A stretch of 9,196 nucleotides of DNA. Source: Fidelibacterota bacterium (GTDB taxonomy: Bacteria; Fidelibacterota; Marinisomatia; Marinisomatales; J089). The stretch lies in NCBI GenBank assembly GCA_003695105.1, contig RFIZ01000058.1, positions 1 through 9,196 on the forward strand. Reading direction: 5' to 3'. Made by a program: the position numbers and the translations under genes. Of this stretch, positions 1 to 5,608 are shown one piece after another (positions within the stretch are counted from its first letter, which is position 1; each line of letters starts with the position of its first letter). The notes below the pieces were generated by a model. The model was not told the DNA's origin and ran no database searches. It saw only the letters and a program-made list of their open reading frames with translations.

Positions 1-876
1 CTCATTTTCCGAACCGATGGACCAGTACACTTCTTCCGAATTCAGTGCCCGGCGAATCACCTGTTCTACTTTCCCTTCTTCCACCGCCAACAAGGTATTG
101 TTCAAAACCTGTTGATCCTGAAACTCCGGGTGATTCAACAAGGGGTGCAGGGAAGATGAATACACAATCAAATTGGATGACAACCGAAAGTAGTCCCGGG
201 AATGGTTCAGGATCACCTGCACGATTTCATGCTGGAAGACTTCTGTTTCTTTCAGGCGATGATCGATGGAAGCCACAATTTCGGCCAGTGTCAGGCCGCA
301 AATTTTTTCCTTGAGGATGGAGCCGATCCATTCCAGATCCCGATCCCCTACCGCAAGATCAAGATTCAGGACGATTGATTTCACCATCCCCGATTCCATG
401 GCCAGCACCATCATGACCCTTCCTTCCACCAGAGGAATCAGTTCCACATCCCGGAGGACACTTTGATCCGTTTGGGGAATGATGACCATTCCGAACTGAT
501 TGCTCAATTTTCCCAGGGTCTGAGCCGTGGCCTGGAGCAACCGATCCACATCATTGGACAGGCGGGACAATTCGTCCAGGATTTTATGGGGGAGTTTTTT
601 CTTCCGTTCCGGTTCCAGGCAGTGGTCCACATAATAGCGATAGCCCCGGTCCGTGGGTATCCTTCCGGCGGATGTATAGGGATGTGTCAGCAATCCCAGG
701 GCTTCCAGACGGGCCAGGGCGTTGCGAATGGTAGCCGGACTGTACGGCAGTGCAAACCGCTTTTTCAGATAGGTGGATCCCACCGGCTGAATCGACCCGA
801 TGAATTCCTCCACCGTCTGTTTCAGCAGTTGTTCTTCCCGTTCGCTCAGTATGATTTCAGGTTTCATAGCAGACAT
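1..876 (-). CDS. hrcA: Heat-inducible transcription repressor HrcA (truncated by window edge)
   Basis: HrcA is the dimeric repressor that binds CIRCE operators and controls chaperone genes (groESL, grpE-dnaK-dnaJ), with GroEL modulating its activity in characterised bacteria. The frame continues past position 1: 292 codons are visible of the usual about 340, and the last visible residues, YWSIGSENE, correspond to the conserved 'IGxEN' region near the C-terminus. The N-terminal winged helix is clear: PVGSTYLKKRF (31-41), PYSPATIRNALARLEALGLL (44-63) and the family hallmark HPYTSAGRIPTDRGYRYYVD (65-84). Two in-frame ATGs are possible, 876 and 867; I prefer 876 for the GAG 8 bases upstream. The gene follows ftsX by 38 bases with no CIRCE between, so it may be transcribed with the division genes or the operon may carry its CIRCE elsewhere. 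Confidence 0.95.
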   Translation of the reverse strand, partial: MSAMKPEIILSEREEQLLKQTVEEFIGSIQPVGSTYLKKRFALPYSPATIRNALARLEALGLLTHPYTSAGRIPTDRGYRYYVDHCLEPERKKKLPHKILDELSRLSNDVDRLLQATAQTLGKLSNQFGMVIIPQTDQSVLRDVELIPLVEGRVMMVLAMESGMVKSIVLNLDLAVGDRDLEWIGSILKEKICGLTLAEIVASIDHRLKETEVFQHEIVQVILNHSRDYFRLSSNLIVYSSSLHPLLNHPEFQDQQVLNNTLLAVEEGKVEQVIRRALNSEEVYWSIGSENE

Positions 877-914
877 CAAATTTACTCATAATTCCCGTCT
901 CGGTTCAATCGGGC
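877..914 (-). other. ftsX-hrcA junction, no CIRCE seen
   Basis: These 38 bases separate the ftsX stop (TAG, 917-915) from hrcA. I find no CIRCE-type inverted repeat (TTAGCACTC / GAGTGCTAA) and no good -35/-10 pair: a TTGAAC is followed by TATGAG only 12 bases later, too close. GAG lies 8 bases before the ATG at 876. The gap looks like an ordinary intra-operon spacer. Confidence 0.6.
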
Positions 915-1781
915 CTATGACCGCAGAAAGCGGGAAACGGCTCGTTGCGCGCTGATGACACCCACGATGATCCCCACGATCAACAGCGCCGGTAACAGGT
1001 TGGGATCCAGATTCACTTCGATCCGGTACCGGGACAGATAGGAATTCCCCCACTGGACCACGCCGACCGTAATGCCGAAGGCAATCAGCGCTGCTGTAAG
1101 GGAGATCAGCAAAGATTCAATCATAAAGGGAATTTTAATAAACCATTTTGAGGCGCCGATCAATTGCAGGGAATGCATCAAATCCTGACGGGCGTAGGCG
1201 GACAACCGGATGGTGCCGGACATGATGATGATGATGATCAACAGAATGACCATGGCGATGGCAATCTCACCCTTCACTCCCATGAGATACGCCCGCTCAA
1301 TTCGGGAGATCAGGCGTCCCTGATAACTGATATCGTCTACTCCGTCGATCGTTTTGATTTGCCGAATGATGGCTTCAGGGTAAACCGGTTTTTGTGTTTC
1401 CCGGACCACATTCACCACGCAACTGGCCGGCAGAGGATTGTACCCCAGCATGCTTTCCACATCCTCCCCGAATTGATCATGGAAGATGCGTTTGGCATCC
1501 TCTTTGGTAATGATCGTAGACGAACGGACGCCGGGAATCGCATCGATTTGGGCTTTGATGTCGGGCAACCGGCCTTCCTCCAGATCGGAGTCAAAAAACA
1601 CTTCAATCTTATACTTGGACCGGAGGTACTCAATTAACTGGTGGGAATTGACGCCGATCAGGAACAGGACACTCAACACCGTCAGATTCAGCACCAGGCT
1701 GATGACAGTGGTCGTGGCCGTCAATTTATGGCGGACCAGATTACGAATTCCCTCTGATATGAGAAATGCCAGCCGATCCAT
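915..1781 (-). CDS. ftsX: Cell division membrane protein FtsX
   Basis: FtsX is the integral-membrane partner of FtsE; together they couple ATP hydrolysis to peptidoglycan remodelling at division. The 288 residues show the family layout: a short cytoplasmic N-terminus, TM1 at about 22-44, a large extracytoplasmic loop (about 45-168) whose IEVFFDSD (59-66) and IPGVRSSTIITKEDA (82-96) match the FtsX extracellular domain, then TM2 (about 171-190), TM3 (about 218-240) and TM4 (about 262-280). The cytoplasmic LQLIGASKWFIKIPF (206-219) is the conserved region preceding TM3. The ATG shares its A with the ftsE stop. A run of five isoleucines (183-187) inside TM2 is encoded by a trinucleotide repeat. 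A hydrolase activator partner such as EnvC is not encoded next to it here; hrcA follows. Confidence 0.95.
   Translation of the reverse strand: MDRLAFLISEGIRNLVRHKLTATTTVISLVLNLTVLSVLFLIGVNSHQLIEYLRSKYKIEVFFDSDLEEGRLPDIKAQIDAIPGVRSSTIITKEDAKRIFHDQFGEDVESMLGYNPLPASCVVNVVRETQKPVYPEAIIRQIKTIDGVDDISYQGRLISRIERAYLMGVKGEIAIAMVILLIIIIIMSGTIRLSAYARQDLMHSLQLIGASKWFIKIPFMIESLLISLTAALIAFGITVGVVQWGNSYLSRYRIEVNLDPNLLPALLIVGIIVGVISAQRAVSRFLRS
1222..1238 (-). repeat. ATG/ATC trinucleotide repeat in ftsX
   Basis: The plus strand shows five tandem ATG units and a partial sixth; on the coding strand this is a run of ATC Ile codons in the second transmembrane segment of FtsX. Slippage would change the number of isoleucines without a frameshift, so an effect is likely small. 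It may equally be simple codon repetition. Confidence 0.8.
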
Positions 1782-2434
1782 CAGGTCCCGATCAATTTTC
1801 CGTTTTGCATTTGCAGAACGCGTTGATCCCGGCCTTTGATCAATTCATAATCGTGAGTACTCATGAACACCGTCACTCCATCGGCATGAATGGATTCCAG
1901 TAAAGCGATTAAATCAAACGAGGTGACCGGATCGAGGTTCCCGGTAGGTTCGTCGGCCAGGATGATATCCGGGTCCTTAACCAGAGCCCGGGCAATACAG
2001 ACGCGTTGCTGTTCTCCGCCGCTCAGTTCGGACGGCAGGTGGTTCTCCTTCCCTTTCAGGCCCACCTGATCCAGAACGTCATGCACCAGGTCGTCGATAT
2101 CCCGTTTCTGATAGCCAAGGACGTGGAGCGGCAGGGCGACATTTTGAGCCACCGAGCGATCACCGAGCAGGTGGTAATCCTGAAAAATCATGCCGATATT
2201 CCGTCGCAGCCTGGGTATTTGCCGTTTTTTGATCTTGTTGCTAAAGTACCCATCCACCTCCACGATACCCTGATCAGGAAATAAATCCATATAAATCATA
2301 CGCATCAACGTGGTCTTCCCACAACCGGTGGGACCGATCAGGAAGGCAAATTCATTGTCCCCGATTTCGAAGGAGATATCGTAGACCCCGCCGCCGCGGG
2401 AAAATTCATAGGTAACGTCCTGAAAAGAGATCAT
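1781..2434 (-). CDS. ftsE: Cell division ABC transporter ATPase FtsE
   Basis: FtsE is the ATPase of the FtsEX complex, which acts at the septum and in many bacteria activates peptidoglycan hydrolases. All ABC motifs are present in its 217 residues: Walker A GPTGCGKT (34-41), Q-loop Gln85 in MIFQD, signature LSGGEQQR (137-144), Walker B IILADE (157-162) followed by the D-loop GNLD, and the H-loop His194 in STHD. Length is that of FtsE proteins (about 220-230). ATG 2434 has AGGA (2443-2440) 5 bases upstream. The last base of its stop TGA is the first base of the ftsX ATG, the normal coupled arrangement of this pair. A different small ABC ATPase (such as LolD) is excluded by its partner. Confidence 0.94.
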   Translation of the reverse strand: MISFQDVTYEFSRGGGVYDISFEIGDNEFAFLIGPTGCGKTTLMRMIYMDLFPDQGIVEVDGYFSNKIKKRQIPRLRRNIGMIFQDYHLLGDRSVAQNVALPLHVLGYQKRDIDDLVHDVLDQVGLKGKENHLPSELSGGEQQRVCIARALVKDPDIILADEPTGNLDPVTSFDLIALLESIHADGVTVFMSTHDYELIKGRDQRVLQMQNGKLIGT

Positions 2435-2444
2435 GGATTTCCTA

Positions 2445-2460
2445 TTCTCTCAAAAGAGAA
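2445..2460 (-). other. Small inverted repeat at the antiporter stop
   Basis: The minus strand reads TTCTCT, a four-base TTTG loop, then AGAGAA, a perfect 6-base stem. It covers the last codons of the antiporter gene, its TGA stop and part of the 15-base gap before ftsE. It is A/T-rich, has no U-run after it, and lies just upstream of AGGA (2443-2440), the ftsE ribosome binding site. It might weakly modulate ftsE translation, but could be chance. Confidence 0.3.
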
Positions 2461-3370
2461 AATACACAAAAATACAGTAGCCAGACACTAAGAACGCCGA
2501 GGCCCAACGAGGGACGTGGGAACGAAACTGACTGAAGGGTAGGAACACCAGACCGAAGCCGATCATCACCGGGATTTCAAAGGTAATGATATCTCCCGGT
2601 ACGGACAGCGGTTTGATCAGGCTCACCAATCCCAACACCGAGAGCAGATTGAAAATATTGGAACCGATGATGTTTCCCAATGAAATGGCTCCTTCCTTGC
2701 GGAAGGCAGCCACCACGGAAGTGGCCAGTTCCGGCAGGCTGGTGCCAAAGGCGACAACGGTCATGCCGATGACCATTTCACTGATGCCCAGAATCCGGGC
2801 GATCGTCACCGCTCCCCGGATGAACCAGTCTGAGCCGAAGTAGAGCAGGACACTCCCCAGCACAATCAGTCCCAGAGAAAACCAGGTGGAATGGAGCTGG
2901 TCCGGCATGATTTCCACATCGACCGGCGGTTTCCGAAACTTATGCACCGTAAACAGGATGATCCCGGTGAAATAGAGACCTCCCTCCAGACGGGATATCA
3001 TCCCATCCCAGACGAAGACGATCAGTACCAACGAGATGACCAGGTAAAAAAGCAAATCCCGGAAGATCTCCGGGAGGGAGATGGCGATGGGAAACACCAG
3101 AGTACTGAGTCCCAGTACCAGCCCCACATTGGTAATGTTGGAACCCAGGACATTCCCGACGGCGATTGAATCGGAATTTTGCAGTGCTGCTTTCACCGAA
3201 ACGAATAGTTCCGGCAGGGAGGTACCGAAAGCAACCACCGTCAGGCCAATGGCCAATGGAGACACCCGCAACACCCGGGCGATGTGAACACCGCCTCTCA
3301 CCAGCCACTCCGCGCCGTAATACAGAGTCAAGGAACCGGCCAGCAACTGGAGGAGGCTGACGGAAATCAT
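2450..3370 (-). CDS. Sodium/calcium antiporter (CaCA family)
   Basis: This is a 306-residue inner-membrane cation exchanger of the YrbG / CaCA type, which moves Ca2+ against Na+ or possibly K+. The protein is a two-fold repeat: residues 17-37 (YYGAEWLVRGGVHIARVLRVS) and 177-197 align at an offset of 160, as do the two alpha repeats. Both carry GTSLPEL (49-55 and 209-215) and a GN-x-x-GSNI motif (72-79 and 232-239), whose acidic and polar residues form the ion-binding site in this family. About ten hydrophobic segments are visible, with a charged loop (about 143-160) between halves. Length is normal. The start overlaps the nadD stop (ATGA), and 15 bases separate its stop from ftsE. Ion specificity cannot be read from the sequence. 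Confidence 0.92.
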   Translation of the reverse strand: MISVSLLQLLAGSLTLYYGAEWLVRGGVHIARVLRVSPLAIGLTVVAFGTSLPELFVSVKAALQNSDSIAVGNVLGSNITNVGLVLGLSTLVFPIAISLPEIFRDLLFYLVISLVLIVFVWDGMISRLEGGLYFTGIILFTVHKFRKPPVDVEIMPDQLHSTWFSLGLIVLGSVLLYFGSDWFIRGAVTIARILGISEMVIGMTVVAFGTSLPELATSVVAAFRKEGAISLGNIIGSNIFNLLSVLGLVSLIKPLSVPGDIITFEIPVMIGFGLVFLPFSQFRSHVPRWASAFLVSGYCIFVYFLF

Positions 3371-3954
3371 TCCGAATACAAATTATGCTGGTTGATGAAT
3401 TCCCACACCGGCTGGGTCACCATATACCGGATGGTTTTATTCTCCCGCCACCGCTTACGGATCGTGGTGGAAGAAATCTCGATCCGGGGGATATTGGCAA
3501 ATCGAACCTGACGGAAGATCCAGTTCGGGATTTCTCCAGGCTTGAAGCCCGGCCGCAGAGCCACAATCACCTGACACTCGGCTAGAATCCGTTCCGGGTC
3601 CTTCCAGGTATGGAATTGTTTCAGCGTGTCGGACCCAATCAAAAAGTACAGGTTTTCCCGGTCCAGCTTCATGGATTGCTTGATTTCCAGAATGGTGTCG
3701 ATGGAAAAGGAGACTCCGCCCCGTCGAATTTCAATCTCCGATATTTCGAATTTGGGATTACTGGCAAGGGCGCTCTGTAACATCTGGAGGCGCAAGTCCA
3801 CCGGGGTCACTTTATTCGAGCGTTTGTGGGGTGGAATCAGGGCCGGAACAAAGATGATCTTGTCGAAATTCTCCGCTTCGCAAATCGTCTGGGCAATGAG
3901 TAAATGCCCAATGTGCGGCGGATCGAAGGTTCCACCGAATAGACAGATCTTCAA
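3367..3954 (-). CDS. nadD: Nicotinate-nucleotide adenylyltransferase
   Basis: NadD joins ATP and nicotinate mononucleotide to form deamido-NAD, the second-last step of NAD synthesis in the cytoplasm. The 195 residues match the family's usual length. Visible motifs: GGTFDPPHIGH at 7-17 (nucleotidyltransferase GGxFDPxHxGH with the HxGH site), IPPHK (40-44) for the substrate loop, LIGSDTLKQFHTW (105-117), and ISSTTIR (160-166), the second ATP-binding motif, followed by the typical ending with VWEFINQHNLY. The start is TTG at 3954: an in-frame TAA lies four codons upstream, no ATG or GTG is available, and the GGTFDPPH motif must lie near the N-terminus. It overlaps the bamD stop as TTGA and its own stop overlaps the next gene as ATGA. 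There is no strong ribosome binding site, so it is likely translated by coupling to bamD. Confidence 0.96.
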   Translation of the reverse strand: MKICLFGGTFDPPHIGHLLIAQTICEAENFDKIIFVPALIPPHKRSNKVTPVDLRLQMLQSALASNPKFEISEIEIRRGGVSFSIDTILEIKQSMKLDRENLYFLIGSDTLKQFHTWKDPERILAECQVIVALRPGFKPGEIPNWIFRQVRFANIPRIEISSTTIRKRWRENKTIRYMVTQPVWEFINQHNLYSE

Positions 3955-4721
3955 GACCGGGATTTATTGAGTTTACGTTCCCATTTATCCAGCAGCGACA
4001 GGGCCCGCTGATCCAGGGCGGCGTCCTTCAACTCCTGGCTGTGTGACTCATACACGGATCGCGCTTCTTCCAGTTGTTTCATGTGACAGTAGGCATCCAT
4101 CATTCCCAGATAGGACCGGGAGACATACTCCGTGTCATAATAGGTTTTCAAAACCTCCTGAAAGGCTTGCAGCGCCGAATCATAGGCTCCTAGTTTAATG
4201 TATAAAATGCCCGTCTCATATACTTTTCGCCCCAGTTTATTGCGCAGGTCAATCATCATTTGATTGGCTTGTTCGGTGTATTCAGACTGGGGATAATCAT
4301 CCAGGAATTCCTGAATTTTGTCGATGGCCTTATGGGTGTTTTCCTGATCCAGATAATATTCCGGAGACAATTTGAAATAACTTTCACAGATACGCCAGCG
4401 GGCCTGTTCGATGAAGGGGCTGAACATCATTCTCCGGGTCAGCCGGTCATATTCATTGATGGCCAGGAGATATTCTTTGTTCAGGAAATACGATTCGCCC
4501 AGATAAAACATGGCATCGTCCCCCCATTCGGTGTGGGACCCGCTCAAAACCACGTAGTTGAATTCTTCCTGGGCTTGTACATATTTCTTCTTTTCAAAAT
4601 ATTCCATGCCCTTTTTGAACCGGGCCTCGAAATCCATTTCATTTTCCGGCTTGGACCCGGCGCAACCCGTCCATAGCAGGACCATTATTCCCGTCGTCAG
4701 AACCCATCCCAAACGTTTCAT
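3951..4721 (-). CDS. bamD: BamD-like outer-membrane assembly lipoprotein (TPR)
   Basis: This is a 256-residue lipoprotein resembling BamD/ComL, the essential TPR lipoprotein of the BAM complex, which inserts beta-barrel proteins in the outer membrane. The signal peptide MKRLGWVLTTGIMVLLWTGC ends in a lipobox-like site with Cys20; Trp at the -3 position is unusual. Ala follows the Cys, so there is no Asp retention signal. TPR-like helices follow: ARFKKGMEYFEKKKYVQAQEEF, the AMFYLGESYFLNKEYLLAINEY unit, then EFLDDYPQSEYTEQA and YETGILYIKLGAYDSALQAF, in the order and spacing of BamD. I chose ATG 4721 over the in-frame GTG 4733 because AGGTGG lies 8 bases before the ATG and overlaps the GTG itself. 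The stop overlaps the nadD start (TTGA). A generic TPR lipoprotein is the alternative. A client barrel protein is encoded two genes upstream, which suits a BAM role. Confidence 0.8.
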   Translation of the reverse strand: MKRLGWVLTTGIMVLLWTGCAGSKPENEMDFEARFKKGMEYFEKKKYVQAQEEFNYVVLSGSHTEWGDDAMFYLGESYFLNKEYLLAINEYDRLTRRMMFSPFIEQARWRICESYFKLSPEYYLDQENTHKAIDKIQEFLDDYPQSEYTEQANQMMIDLRNKLGRKVYETGILYIKLGAYDSALQAFQEVLKTYYDTEYVSRSYLGMMDAYCHMKQLEEARSVYESHSQELKDAALDQRALSLLDKWERKLNKSRS

Positions 4722-4726
4722 ATGCT

Positions 4727-5608
4727 TTACCACCTGACTGCCAGGGCCAGCCCGCCGATCCCGTATTTGGAGTTGCGGTCATAGATGAGACCCATCGTGG
4801 GCTGAATCCTTTTCTTTTGAGATTTCTGGTTGGAACGCCACAGCGCATCGAAGGCGCTGAAAACATGATTGAACATAACGGCACTTACGGCAAAATTGGC
4901 CAGTTTCAAATATTCATTGCTCCGGGCCCGCTGGTTCAGGTACGAATTCCGATGGGTGGTCATGATCAGGATTTCGGTGCTGTCGCCCACATCCTTGTGT
5001 TGCTCCCAGTAGATCGCCGCACCGTTTTGGTCGTACACATCATCCCACCCTCCGACGAATTGATCGTATTTCCCGATATTTTCGTAAAAATCCCGGTCTC
5101 GGAGGACTTCCAGTCCTTCCACATATCCCAGTTGACTCAATGTATCCTGGGGAATGAGAATTCCATTGAGCTCCAGCGTCAGATGGTGAGTACCGCCAAA
5201 CCGGACATCAGGATAAAGCGTTCCCAGGACGGGAGTATTTTCGATGAACGCCTGCAAGGACCAGTGTGCGTCGGCATAATTTTCATACCCGATGCGAATA
5301 TCTTCCGCCTTGTGGTTCCAGTTCCAGATGCTGTACAAACCGAAAAGTTCGATACCCGCGAAGAGACCGGAGCGCCACCGGGGTTCCTGGTTGTACCATT
5401 GTCCCAGCCCGGGAACCACCAGCGACATGACCAAGGGCTTACCGTGATAAACAATTTCCACGGTATCCACCGAATCCGTCCGTGTCAGCGCGGGGGTGGG
5501 CGCAGTAAAACGGCCGTCGAAATGATCCAGAGGGGCTCTCCCCCAGCCCAGACCCAGGAAAATCCCGAGAAGGAGGAAAGTTTTAAAAGCCGAAAAGGAG
5601 GGTGACAT
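4727..5608 (-). CDS. DUF5683 family envelope protein
   Basis: This is a 293-residue protein of the DUF5683 type, whose biochemical role is not established. The start at ATG 5608 is chosen because it begins a good signal peptide (MSPSFSAFKTFLLLGIFLGLGWG); the open frame extends 40 codons further up, but those lie inside the preceding gene and look unlike an export signal. The family hallmark SLVVPGLGQWYN is at 62-73, followed by a hydrophobic stretch (about 81-97, GLFAGIELFGLYSIWNW). Further conserved-looking parts are the acidic/aromatic DRDFYENIGKYDQF (171-184) and the hydrophobic segment with MFNHVFSAFDALW (245-257). The PGLGQ motif beside a membrane-like stretch is typical of this family in Bacteroidetes and related phyla. 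The gene overlaps the end of the protease-barrel gene by 26 bases and stops 5 bases before bamD, so it is very probably translated with them and acts in the envelope. Confidence 0.82.
   Translation of the reverse strand: MSPSFSAFKTFLLLGIFLGLGWGRAPLDHFDGRFTAPTPALTRTDSVDTVEIVYHGKPLVMSLVVPGLGQWYNQEPRWRSGLFAGIELFGLYSIWNWNHKAEDIRIGYENYADAHWSLQAFIENTPVLGTLYPDVRFGGTHHLTLELNGILIPQDTLSQLGYVEGLEVLRDRDFYENIGKYDQFVGGWDDVYDQNGAAIYWEQHKDVGDSTEILIMTTHRNSYLNQRARSNEYLKLANFAVSAVMFNHVFSAFDALWRSNQKSQKKRIQPTMGLIYDRNSKYGIGGLALAVRW
4730..4735 (-). promoter_or_regulatory. Ribosome binding site of bamD
   Basis: The minus strand reads AGGTGG, then TAAAGCAT, then ATG. The site covers the last codons of the DUF5683 gene and sits 8 bases from the ATG at 4721. 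It decides that start over the GTG at 4733, which would lie within the site. Confidence 0.7.

Noticed and set aside
463..891. Plus-strand open frame of 142 codons
   Set aside because: It is opposite the HrcA DNA-binding region, where the minus-strand frame gives an unmistakable HrcA hallmark. No domain is seen on the plus strand.
877..914. Promoter before hrcA
   Set aside because: TTGAAC and TATGAG are separated by only 12 bases and no other pair is visible, so I do not call a promoter.
4817..5605. Plus-strand open frame of 262 codons
   Set aside because: It is antisense to the DUF5683 gene, whose signal peptide and family motifs make the minus strand the coding one.
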